From Rhabdophis nuchalis (taxonomy: Eukaryota > Chordata > Lepidosauria > Squamata > Natricidae), in assembly GCA_039707465.1 (NCBI GenBank), contig CM077648.1:23622119-23686118 (forward strand): a stretch of 64,000 nucleotides of DNA, given 5' to 3'. Within the stretch, counting starts at the first letter, position 1; every line of letters begins with the position of its first letter. Under the pieces are notes generated by a model. That model saw only the letters and a program-made list of their open reading frames with translations. It had not been told where the DNA came from and searched no databases. Position numbers and translations under genes: made by a program. Of this stretch, positions 12,601 to 25,600 are shown piece after piece.

Positions 12601-15600
12601 TTTGCAGCGTTTTCAGATAAGGTCTCCTCAAGCTGGCTTTGAGTTTCTTTCTTAATGTTCTCCATAACCTGCAGAAGCTCATCTCTCTCTTTTTGAAGCA
12701 AGGTCTTTTCTTCCAGTAGCTGTTGGACATATTTCTCCTGCTCCCTCAATTCAGCTGTCAATTGTTTCTTTTCCTCATTAAGGCTGCTTGCCTCTTCATT
12801 TAATTTTATTATCTAAGGATTTAATATTACTCCATTACTACAGCAGCCTTTCCCAGCTAGTGCCTTTGAGAGATAGTAACAGTTTTGAACCCTTATATTT
12901 CAGAGTCAAAATATGGAAGATGCAAGGTTAGGGAAAAGTAAATCAAAGTCTGTGTAGCATCAAGTTTTGTCTAAAGAACAGAACAGAATATATTGGCCAA
13001 ACGTGATTGGACACACAAGCGTCTCTGGCGCATAAGCTCTCAGTGTACATAAAACAACAAATTAATATAATCATAAGATACTTATAGGAGAAGGTAGTAG
13101 AAAAGATGAAAAGGATAATAATAATATAGACTTACTATATGGGTAAATATCCTTAGACATAAGACAGTGCTGTGAGGATTAGGTATTCAGCAGAGAGAGG
13201 GAAAATTGTCTCTGTCAGTGGTGGGTTGCAGGTGGTATGCCCCAGTACGGGCGTACCGGAGCCTGCTCAGAGCACTGGGTACCGCTTGGGTACGGTGCTC
13301 TGGAGGGCCCACCCTCCCACCAGCACTCCTTACCGGTCTTTAAAGTCTTCGGCGCATCCGCGCACAGCGCCTGAGCAACACTACACCGAGCAGCTGGAGC
13401 GTTGCGGAGGCTAGCGGAGGCGTCACTGGATGGTAAGAGGCACCTGCATGCTGTGTATGCTGCGTGTGTCCATGTGGATGATACTGGGCCTGTTCCAACC
13501 ATACCGGTTGGAATGGGATCTGGAACCCACCACTGCTCTGTGTCTAGATGTTTTGGCATACAATCCCCTATAACACTATCTAGATGGGAGGAGTTGAAAC
13601 AATTTATGTCCATGATGTGAGGGGTCTGTAGGTAACTTCTCAGCCCTCTTCTGACCCATGTGGTATTCAGGTCCTCAAGGGAAGGCAACGGAATACTAAG
13701 GAAATTAAAATTTGCTTCTTTGAGTACCCTGTTTAAACATTTCAAATTATTTTAGATTCACAAATGCTATTTTCCCAACTTTCCAGTTCAGTACATATTT
13801 AAAATACTTATGTACAAACATAATACCATTCATCGGAAAGCATCACATACCTTTGCAGCGTTTTCAGATAAGGACTCCTCAAGCTGGCTTTGAGTTTCTT
13901 TCTTAATGTTCTCCATAACCTGCTGAAGGTCATCTCTCTCTTTTTGAAGCAAGGTCTTTTCTTCCAGTAGCTGTTGGACATATTTCTCCTGCTCCCTCAA
14001 TTCAGCTGCCAAGTGTTTCTTTTCCTCATTAAGGCTGCTTATCTCTTCATTTAATTTTATTATCTAAGGAATTAAATGTTACACCATTACTACAGCAGCC
14101 TTTCTCAGCTAGTGCCTTTGAGAGATAACAACAGTTTTGAACCCTTATATTTCAGGGTCAAAATATGGAGGATGCAGTTAGGGAAAACTAAATCAAGATT
14201 AACGATAAACAATATTAAGGAAATTAAAATTTGTGTTTCCACTAAATAGTGAAGTCCTTAGGGTGCTCTTTAAAAAATTTTAATATATTTTTAAACTAAC
14301 TGCAGTGCAGTAAATATTTAACGTATAAAATATTTAAAGTGGTACGTGGTACCACTGTACTGATGTACAAACATAAACACGACTATAATTACTTTAATTC
14401 ACAAATCGGCAATTTTCAAAATGTAATCACTTGTCTAATTAGATTACACTGTACGTTCCATTCCAATGTGTTTCTAGATATTCTAAATTTCCAGAATCTC
14501 TACATTTTCCTCTTCTGCAACTCAGTCCTTCTGGGTTATTGGCAGAGGTTCTTAAAAGTCAAGATGGGAATGGTGGCCATGCAATTAAAGCTTTACATTT
14601 TGTGTGTGTGCCATGATTGCACAATTGCACCCACCATGTTTGACCATATCCTCCACCAAACATCTGTATAATCAGGATAAGCTTTGTTTTTGTTCTATTT
14701 CTTAAGACTTTCCCTAAACAAGAAGCCACATTTCAATTAGACAGTCTTTAACATTAAATAATGGCTAGTGAATATCTGAAATAGTCCTTCTTCCATTTTA
14801 ATCATTAAAAATTAACTCTTATGTTAAACCTCACTTGCACTGATCTGGTACAGGTATTTAACTCACATTTCCAGATAATTCTATTCCATAATACATTTTT
14901 TTCTGTTTTATTGTCCTGTGCAGTTATACACATCTCAATTTAGCATGCTGTGTAAATTATCCTAGTCTGCTTTACTTTATAAGCTATAATTAAAAGAAAT
15001 CATGTCTTAGTATGAATGTAGCCAATATTAAGGAATTCTGACTAAAGTTCCCTTAAAATCACAGGAACTCAAATAAAGCAGCATTTCTAAATTGCCCAGA
15101 AAAGGGTAACTTTAAAATACAGAAAATGAATAAATCCTTTAATTTTAGTTCACACAGTTACTGGCAGGTTGATAGTGGGAACAACTGAATTATATTTTTG
15201 ATCTGCTAAGGGCTATGATTTTTTTTAAAGGATATTTTATTTCACAGTATCATCCTTGCAATACTTATTAAGGGCCACCAGTCATCTTTTGATTCCTATA
15301 GGAATTTCTTTTTTATGCAAAAAAAGTTTTATTGGTTTTAACAATTTTTTTTTTACAGGGAAAAGGTATATAGGGTGTAAAAGAACATTTTAGAGGCATC
15401 CATATCGGAGGTGCAGGCCGCCCCCAAGGCTTCATACAAAAAGTAATTATTTTTCCATTTAAGGTGGCAGGAGTTACATATGTATCATTTCATAAAATTC
15501 ATGCATTCAATACATTGTTTCTACAAAACATCCGAAAGAAAAAGTTACAGTATATTAAAGGAAATCATTTTTTTAATCTGAGTCTTGTAAATGTATCCTC

Positions 15601-16567
15601 ATCCTCCCTCCCACCAGTGGGTGGTGCCATGGCCCCTCCCGTTCCCCCATTTTCTTCCTCCAGGATTGAGGAATTTCTAATCTACAGTAAATGTATTAGA
15701 GAGTTGTCTGCATAAAGCAGAATAGGCATGTGTTTTTCTGACAACATGGCGTGTGCATGTTTATGCACGTGTGAAAGTCCAGGCCCAGTTTGATTTTTAT
15801 GAAAAAGTTAAACTGGAGTGGAGGAAATAAATAATGTTGTTTGACATCCTAGATCAGAGATCTTCAAACATGGCATCTTTAAGAATTGTGGACTTCAACT
15901 TGTGGAGTTGAAGTCCACAAATCTTAAAGTTGCCAGGTTTGGGGACCTCTGTCCTAGATAAATACCCCTGGGAGGGGGGAATGTTTGTTATGGATCAGGA
16001 TCAAAAACATTGTAAGATAAGGATCTCACCTGATTTTTCAAGTTGCACGATCCTAATTCAGGACCAAAATGTAAATTAGTTTTAATGTAATTTATATATT
16101 TTATAATTTGGTCTAACTTCTAAGAGCATGAAAGAATCCAGCCCAATCAAATCAAGCTCAAATCCAGTCTCTTGAAAACCAATTAGACTGTGATTGCAAG
16201 CCTACAAGAAAGAGATGACCAGGACAATATATTCCATTGACAATGGTCTTCAGAATGATGCTATTGTTGAAATGGGAGTGGCATAAGAGCTGTTGAATGC
16301 TCACTGCTCCAAATTTGGTTAATCCTGCTTTTTATAATAGTTCCTTTTTATCTATCTAGGCTTCATTTAAAAAAAACAACTTGTAATTTTCTTACTTTTT
16401 CTTTTAGATGCTTTGTTTCTTCTTTAATCTCCTCTTCTAATTTCTGAAACATCTGTTGTTGCTCAAGAACCAAATTCTTCTGGGTATTTATCTCATTTTC
16501 TTGTGATTTTGAATGCATCAACAATTTCTCCAGTTCAAGTTGACTATGCTCACTCTTAATGTGTGTG

Positions 16568-16640
<73 letters not shown>

Positions 16641-19600
16641 AATGTCATGAGATACAATTATTCAAGACATCAGTTGCAATATTAAGAGTTTGTACAATTG
16701 CGATTCCACCAATTATTTTAGGTTAAATAAGAAATATTGACCAGGGGAAATGGGGGTGGTGGTGGTTAAAACAGTAGACACTCTTTAGTATTAAAACATT
16801 TAAAAATGACATCTTTCTTACCTTTTTCTTTAGCTCTTCATGAATTTTTAAAGTCTGAAAATCTGTAGTTACGATTTTTTCTTTTAGTTCTTCTACCATT
16901 TCCTTATGTTCTCTGAGGGAATTATGAGCCTCCCTTAGTTCTTGCTGCAGTTCCAAATTCTTTAACAAGAACAAAATAAAGTCACATGCAATCATGATGA
17001 CCACCACATTTAAACAAAATCTTAATCCAATAAAAAGGATTTCATTGGGGCAGCAAATTAAGTTGCTACGAAACAAGATGGCAGCAAATAAATGGCATGA
17101 ATGGAATGAATGAATTCTTACCACTGGAACAAGCCTCTCTATAGTCTCACTCAGACGGTGGACTGTTTGAATCATGTTATCCTTCTCGGTTTGAAGAACC
17201 TCTATTTCTGTTGTCAGACGCTTGTTTTCTTGGCTGATGCGTTTGACATTTTCTTCACTGCTCTGAAGCATCTGAACCAGCTCGATTTTCTCCCTCCACA
17301 GGGCTTCCATTTGGGACTCAGAGATACTTCTCAGCTGTTCTCCATCCTTCGTCTTCTCTACATTCTGCTGACTCGCCTCTTCTTTCAGCTGCAGTTGCTG
17401 CATCTCGAGGGAATTGTTTTCTAGGTATTGGATCTGAAACATGATTTTTATGAAGAATTGGGCTATTTTGCATTTTGCAGTCCAAAATGTCTGATTACTG
17501 TATTTTTCAGGCTATAAGATGCACCGGAGTATAAGATGCACCAAGATTTTTAAGAGGTAAATTTAAAAAAAAAAAGGTTTTTACCCTCCCCATTTTTTTT
17601 GTGTGAAAAAAAGGGCTGCAGAGAGTTTGAGAGGCCTGTAGAGTGCTCCTGGGGGCTGGGAAAGGCAAAACAATGAGCAAAAAATGGCCCGCTCTTTGTT
17701 TTTTTTTTAAAAAAAACGGGGCCTATAGAGGGTTTGGAAGGCCTGCAGAGTACTCCTGAGGGCTTGGGAGGAAAAAACCAGCCCCATCTTTATGAAAAAT
17801 GGGCCCGTTTTTCCCCTCCCTAGCCCCGAGGATTTCCACTTTTCTGAAAAATGGGATATGGGGGCTGGGTTTTGGGGGACAAAAATGCTGTATTCAGTGT
17901 ATAAGACGCACCCAAATTTTCACCCTCTTTTTTGGGGGAAAAGGGTGCGTCTTATACTCTGAAAAATACGGTATTTAGAAATTTCTCTATTAATTTGGTT
18001 AATCCCATTTTCAAAGCTATCACCATTGCAACTGATAATCAATTTTATTTTCTGAATGTGTTCTGTGTAATTTTGGCAAAAGAGTTCCTTTTTATCTATG
18101 CTATTGCGATTTTTAAAAATTAGAGGCTTTTAGAAATAATTTAAAATATAAAAGGGACATACTGTCAAAAAAAAAACCCTGGTCTTACTTTAAAAAAATA
18201 ATTTTTTAGGCCATATTTATGAACATCATTCTACCTGTCATTTATTTACCTTTTCTTTTAGTTTTTTTGTTTCTTCTTTAAATTCCTCTTCAAGTTTCTG
18301 AAACATCTGTTGTTTCTCAAGAACTAAATTCTTCTGTGTATTAACCTCATCTTCTTGTAATTTTATACGTGCTAACAACTTTTCCAGTTCTAATTGAGTA
18401 TCCTTAGCCTAAAATATATATTGAGAAAAAGAAAAAACTCAATACATCATGAAATAAAATCAGTTGGCACATCAGTTTCTATTATGCAATTGAAGAAAAT
18501 ATCAAGAGTTTCAATAACTGTGAACTTTAGAATAATTGTGAACTTTAAAATAAAAACAATTGACTAGGGCACTAGAGAACTTTAAACATGTTAGAATATT
18601 CATGATTGGGAGAGACATGATAACAAGGTCAGCCAATGAATAGGCATAGCAACTAAGTCAGCCAATGGGAGTTGAAACAGAACTGAGTCGGTGCTGAGAA
18701 TTGAAACTAAAGCAAGACTAATCTGTCTGCTCTGAAGTGAAGACTACTCTCTGCTGTATTGCTGCTTATGTTTTACTTGCAACTTCTACCACGTTGAAAG
18801 GCTCTACTGTATTGTACATTTATTCAGCTGTTATATAAAGAAGTTAATAAATCCAGTTGAATCAGTTATCTGTGTGTTGTTTCTGGATTTGATTTTTCTG
18901 CAACAAACTGACAAAACGGCCAATGTTGAAAGCATCATGCTCAATTCTGTTTCGGGGGCGAAATTATTGGGAGCTAACTCTGCCAACTGCCAAGAATTTG
19001 ATCCTGACCAGCTCAAGGTTGACTCTGCCTTCCATCCTTCCAAGGTCAGTAATGAGGACCCAGATTGTTGGGGGCAATATGCTGACTCTGTAAATCACTT
19101 AGAAATGGCTTTTAAGCACCATGAAGCAACATATACCCTATTTTTTGGAGTATAAGATGCACTTCCTCACCCCCCACTAAAAGTGGGTGGAAATGTCTGT
19201 GTGTCTTATATTCCAAATATTGTGGCAGAGGGGGGTTGGTGAAATGTCAATCAGCTGTTCTAGAACTGGCTATGCCAGTGGCAACGGCGGCGAATAGGCC
19301 ACAGCAAACGGGTGGTGGTGAACGGGCTGCAGCAAATGGGCTGCAGTGGTGAACAGGGCCTGCCAAATGGGCATGGCAAATGGGCCATGCTGATTGGGCA
19401 TCAGCGCCAAACAGGCATTGGCAAGCGGGCCACATCGTCAGTTGGGAACAGGCTGCAATGGTGGCAAATGGACGGTGGCAAATGTCTTATATTCCGAAAA
19501 ATACGGGAAGTGCTATTGATATAAAGCTATGTATAAGCTTTAAAGCAGACTAGTTGTGAAAAATAAGCTGGCAATGCCACAGATGTCAACACAGTTGAAT

Positions 19601-22600
19601 TTTTGTTTGTCCCAGTCTACAAGTTGTCAACCTCCAAGCATTTATTTAAATTAGCAAGTTTTGCATGGGATGTTGCTAAACAGAGATAATATTTTATCAA
19701 ATTAAAGGTTTTTAATATTTTCTTTGCTGTAACAATATCGTTCCAATGTGTTTACTGATTTTGGTACATTTTAATATATTCTATTAATGTTTGGGCATTT
19801 TGGTGTAGGTTTGATCTTATTTGTTACCACAGGCCAAAACAATGCATAAAATGATTGATATGTACCATTGGGTTACTTTCTAGATACTGGTTTTTTTCCT
19901 TTTCCAAATCCTCCAATTGATGTTGCAACGCCACCTTCTCTTGCTGGAGAGTGGCAATCTGCTCCTTAATCCACTGAAGTTCATTGTTGATGTCTTCATT
20001 TTGAGTTTTGTTTACTGAGATGTCTTTCCAGTCGTCGGTTAATTTCAGAATCTGCAGTATCTGCGATATCTGCAATGAATATATTATTCCATAAGTTCCT
20101 TGAAGGAAATAAATAAGCAGCCTTTGATCTAACAGAAAATCTACATCCCAGATAAAGAAACCTCATTCTGTCAATGCATTTCGGTTAAAGGTATCTTTTA
20201 CCTGTTGTTTTTGATCATCAATTGTGATCTCTAAAGTTTCTTTAACTCCTGAAATCTGTTTGTCTTTCTCTGCAATGGTTTCTTCAAGTTCTCCGATGCG
20301 CTTCTGACACTGCTTCAAAGAATTCTGGGCATTCCTGAGCCCCTCCTGGGCTTCAATATTCTTTCATAAAAAGATAGAAAAATAGACACATTCATGCATT
20401 AGAATTAACACAAAATATATTGTGGCGTGCAAATAATATTTTCTCCTAAGTGTTTGGTTGTTTTCTTAATACAGGGTTGGACAATTTGATGTTACACGTA
20501 GTAGCAGAACAGAAAAGCACGACAGAGTTGGAAGGCACCAGAGTTGGAGGTCTTCTAGTTCAACCCCCTGCTCAAACAGGAGACCCTATACTAAGTCAGC
20601 CAATGGGAGTTGAAACAGAACTGAGTCGGTGCTGAGAATTGAAACTAAAGCAAGACTAATCTGTCTGCTCTGAAGTGAAGACTACTCTCTGATGTATTGC
20701 TGCTTATGTTTTACTTGCAACTTCTACCATGTTGAACGGCTCTACTGTATTGTACATTTATTCAGCTGTTATATAAAGAACTTAATGAATCCAGTTGAAT
20801 CAGTTATCTGTGTGTTGTTTCTGGATTTGATTTTTCTGCAACAAACTGACAAAACGGCCAATGTTGCTCAATCCTGTCAAAACCAGGTAGCTGTGGACTT
20901 TGGAGCACCCCAGATCTGGGTTTATGAAATTGAATCTATCAAATGTTTCTGTTTTTTTTTAAAAATTTTCTATGAAAAGTAGGAAATAAATAATATGCCA
21001 TTCTTTCAGAAAAGGGACTAGCAATCTTTTGATGCAGTGGTTAGAATGCATTATTGGGAGCTAACTCTGCCAACTGCCAAGAGTTTGATCGTGACCAGCT
21101 CAAGGTTGACTCTGCCTTCCATCCTTCCAAGGTCAGTAATGAGGACCCAGATTGTTGGGGGCAATATGCTGACTCTGTAAATCACTTAGAAATGGCTTTT
21201 AAGCACCATGAAGCAACATATACCCTATTTTTTGGAGTATAAGATGCACTTCCTCACCCCCCACTAAAAGTGGGTGGAAATGTCTGTGTGTCTTATATTC
21301 CAAATATTGTGGCAGAGGGGGGTTGGTGAAATGTCAATCAGCTGTTCTAGAACTGGCTATGCCAGTGGCAACGGCGGCGAATAGGCCACAGCAAACGGGT
21401 GGTGGTGAACGGGCTGCAGCAAATGGGCTGCAGTGGTGAACAGGGCCTGCCAAATGGGCCATGCTGATTGGGCATCAGCGCCAAACAGGCATTGGCAAGC
21501 GGGCCACATCGTCATCAGTTGGGAACAGGCTGCAATGGTGGCAAATGGACGGTGGCAAATGTCTTATATTCCGAAAAATACGGGAAGTGCTATTGATATA
21601 AAGCTATGTATAAGCTTTAAAGCAGACTAGTTGTAAAAAATAAGCTGGCAATGCCACAGATGTCAACACAGTTGAATTTTTGTTTGTCCCAGTCTACAAG
21701 TTGTCAACCTCCAAGCATTTATTTAAATTAGCAAGTTTTGCATGGGATGTTGCTAAACAGAGATAATATTTTATCAAATTAAAGGTTTCTAATATTTTCT
21801 TTGCTGTAACAATATCGTTCCAATGTGTTTACTGATTTTGGTACATTTTAATATATTTTATTAATGTTTGGGCATTTTGGTGTAGGTTTGATCTTATTTG
21901 TTACCACAGGCCAAAACAATGCATAAAATGATTGATATGTACCATTTGGTTACTTTCTAGATACTGGTTTTTTTCCTTTTCCAAATCCTCCAATTGATGT
22001 TGCAACGCCACCTTCTCTTGCTGGAGAGTGGCAATCTGCTCCTTAATCCACTGAAGTTCATTGTTGATGTCTTCATTTTGAGTTTTGTTTACTGAGATGT
22101 CTTCCCAGTCATCCGTTAATTTCAGAATCTGTAGTATCTGCGATATCTGGAATGAACATATTATTCCATAAGTTCATTGAAGGAAATAAATAAGCAACCT
22201 TTGATCTAACAGAAAATCTACATCCCAGATAAAGAAACTTCATTCTGTCAATGCATTTCGGTTAAAGATATCTCTTACCTGTTGTTTTTGATCATCAATT
22301 GTGATCTCTAAAGTTTCCTTAACTCCTGAAATCTGTTTGTCTTTCTCTGCAATGGTTTCTTCAAGTTCTTCGATGCGCTTCTGACACTGCTTCAAAGAAT
22401 TCTGGGCATTCCTGAGCCCCTCCTGGGCTTCAATATTCTTTCATAAAAAGATAGAAAAATAGACATATTCATGCATTAGAATTAACACAAAATATATTGT
22501 GGCGTGCAAATAATATTTTCTCCTACATATGGTTGTTTTCTTAATACAGGGTTGGACAATTTGATGTTACACGTAGTAGCAGAACAGAAAAGCACGACAG

Positions 22601-25600
22601 AGTTGGAAGGCACCAGAGTTGGAGGTCTTCTAGTTCAACCCCCTGCTCAAACAGGAGACCCTATACTAAGTCAGCCAATGGGAGTTGAAACAGAACTGAG
22701 TCGGTGCTGAGAATTGAAACTAAAGGAAGACTAATCTGTCTGCTCTGAAGTGAAGACTACTCTCAGCTGTATTGCTGCTTATATTTTACTTGCAACTTCT
22801 ACCACGTTGAACGGCTCTACTGTATTGTACATTTATTCAGCTGTTATATAAAGAACTTAATGAATCCAGTTGAATCAGTTATCTGTGTGTTGTTTCTGGA
22901 TTTGATTTTTCTGCAACAAACTGACAAAACGGCCAATGTTGCTCAATCCTGTCAAAACCAGGTAGCTGTGGACTTTGGAGCACCCCAGATCTGGGTTTAT
23001 GAAATTGAATCTATCAAATGTTTCTGGTTTTTTAAAAAATTTCTATGAAAAGTAGGAAAGAAATAATATGCCATTCTTTCAGAAAAGGGACTAGCAATCT
23101 TTTGATGCAGTGGTTAGAATGCATTATTGGGAGCCAACTCTGCCAACTGCCAAGAATTTGATCCTGACCAGCTCAAGGTTGACTCTGCCTTCCATCCTTC
23201 CAAGGTCAGTAATGAGGACCCAGATTGTTGGGGGCAATATGCTGACTCTGTAAATCACTTAGAAATGGCTGTCAAGCACCATGAAGCAACATCTACCATA
23301 TTTTTTGGAGTATAAGATGCACTTCCTCACCTCCCACTAAAAGTGGGTGGAAATGTCTGTGTGTCTTATATTCCAAATATTGTGGCAGAGGGGGGTTGGT
23401 GAAATGTCAATCAGCTGTTCTAGAACTGGCTATGCCAGTGGCAACGGCGGCGAATAGGCCACAGCAAACGGGTGGTGGTGAACGGGCTGCAGCAAATGGG
23501 CTGCAGTGGTGAACAGGGCCTGCCAAATGGGCATGGCAAATGGGCCATGCTGGTGGGGCATCAGCGCCAAACAGGCATTGGCAAGTGGGCCACATCGTCG
23601 TCAGTTGTGAACAGGCTGCAATGGTGGTAAATGGACGGTGGCAAATGTCTTATATTCCGAAAAATACGGGAAGTGCTATTGATATAGCTATGTATAAGCT
23701 TTAAAGCAGACTACTGTAGTTGTGAAAAATAAGCTGGCAATGCCACAGATGTCAACACAGTTGAATTTTTGTTTGTCCCAGTTTACAAGTTGTCAACCTC
23801 CAAGCATTTATTCAAATGAGCAAGTTTTGCATGGGATGTTGCTAAACAGAGATAATATTTTATCAAATTAAAGGTTTCTAATATTTTCTTTGCTGTAACA
23901 ATATTGTTCCAATGTGTTTACTGATTTTGGTACATTTTAATATATTTTATTAATGTTTGGGCATTTTGGTGTAGGTTTGATCTTATTTGTTACCACAGGC
24001 CAAAACAATGCATAAAATGATTGATATGTACCATTTGGTTACTTTCTAGATACTGGTTTTTTTCCTTTTCCAAATCCTCCAATTGATGTTGCAATGCCAC
24101 CTTCTCTTGCTGGAGAGTGGCAATCTGCTCCTTAATCCACTGAAGTTCATTGTTGATGTCTTCATTGTTGATGTCTTTCCAGTCGTCCGTTAATTTCAGA
24201 ATCTGCAGTATCTGCGATATCTGCAATGAATATATTATTCCATAAGTTCCTTGAAGGAAATAAATAAGCAGCCTTTGATCTAACAGATTATCTACATCCC
24301 AGATAAAGAAACCTCATTCTGTCAATGCATTTCGATTAAAGGTATCTCTTACCTGTTGTTTTTGATCATCAATTGTGATCTCTAAAGTTTCCTTAACTCC
24401 TGAAATCTGTTTGTCTTTCTCTGCAATGGTTTCTTCAAGTTCTTCGATGTGCTTCTGACACTGCTTCAAAGAATTCTGGGCATTCCTGAGCCCCTCCTGG
24501 GCTTCAATATTCTTTCATAAAAAGATAGAAAAATAGACATATTCATGCATTAGAATTAACACAAAATGTATTGTGGCGTGCAAATAATATTTTCTCCTAC
24601 ATATGGTTGTTTTCTTAATACAGGGTTGGACAATTTGATGTTACACGTAGTAGCAGAACAGAAAAGCACGACAGAGTTGGAAGGCACCAGAGTTGGAGGT
24701 CTTCTAGTTCAACTCCCTGCTCAAACAGGAGACCCTATACTAAGTCAGCCAATGGGAGTTGAAACAGAACTGAGTCGGTGCTGAGAATTGAAACTAAAGG
24801 AAGACTAATCTGTCTGCTCTGAAGTGAAGACTACTCTCTGCTGTATTGCTGCTTATGTTTTACTTGCAACTTCTACCACGTTGAAAGGCTCTACTGTATT
24901 GGACATTTATTCAGCTGTTATATAAAGAACTTAATGAATCCAGTTGAATCAGTTATCTGTGTGTTGTTTCTGGATTTGATTTTTCTGCAACAAACTGACA
25001 AAACGGCCAATGTTGCTCAATCCTGTCAAAACCAGGTAGCTGTGGACTTTGGAGCACCCCAGATCTGGGTTTATGAAATTGAATCTATCAAATGTTTCTG
25101 GTTTTTTAAAAATTTTCTATGAAAAGTAGGAAAGAAATAATATGCCATTCTTTCAGAAAAGGGACTAGCAATCTTTTGATGCAGTGGTTAGAATACATTA
25201 TTGGGAGCTAACTCTGCCAACTGCCAAGAGTTTGATCCTGACCAGCTCAAGGTTGACTCTGCCTTCCATCCTTCCAAGGTCAGTAATGAGGACCCAGATT
25301 GTTGGGGGCAATATGCTGACTCTGTAAATCACTTAGAAATGGCTGTTAAGCACCATGAAGCAACATCTACCATATTTTTTGGAATATAGGATGCACTTCC
25401 TCACCTCCCACTAAAAGTGGGTGGAAATGTCTGTGTGTCTTATATTCCAAATATTGTGGCAGAGGGGGGTTGTTGAAATGTCAATCAGCTGTTCTAGAAC
25501 TGCTATGCCAGTGGCAACGGCGGCGAATAGGCCACAGCAAACGGGTGGTGGTGAACGGGCTGCAGCAAATGGGCTGCAGTGGTGAACAGGGCCTGCCAAA

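Larger units (their letters stand above)
10142..14220. repeat. Second intragenic duplication, three copies
   Basis: e33, e32 and e31 share exon and intron sequence, for example AGTGCCTTTGAGAGATA past each acceptor side and GTCCTCAAGGGAAGG in two copies. Each copy was later altered by its own transposon insertions. Confidence 0.9.
18654..20591. repeat. Tandem array unit 1 (contains e25, e26)
   Basis: First of five direct repeats. From TAAGTCAGCC: an LTR-like piece, a SINE, a short inverted-repeat transposon, the A exon, the B exon and a truncated CR1-like piece ending CCCTATAC. It is shorter than unit 2 because it lacks a segment between the LTR-like piece and the SINE. Confidence 0.93.
20592..22666. 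repeat. Tandem array unit 2 (e23, e24)
   Basis: About 2075 bp, colinear with unit 3 with few differences, introns included. The junction to unit 1 reads CCCTATAC then TAAGTCAGCC. Confidence 0.95.
22667..24740. repeat. Tandem array unit 3 (e21, e22)
   Basis: About 2074 bp, nearly identical to unit 2; the A exon is 15 nt shorter. Confidence 0.95.

Noticed and set aside
14339..14671. 110-codon plus ORF
   Set aside because: Antisense to the gene, hydrophobic chance frame in AT-rich intron, no family.
19866..20360. Array exons as pseudo-exons of a dead duplication
   Set aside because: All ten array exons keep open frame, phase 0 and GT-AG sites, even where deletions have occurred. They are kept as coding, pending RNA evidence.
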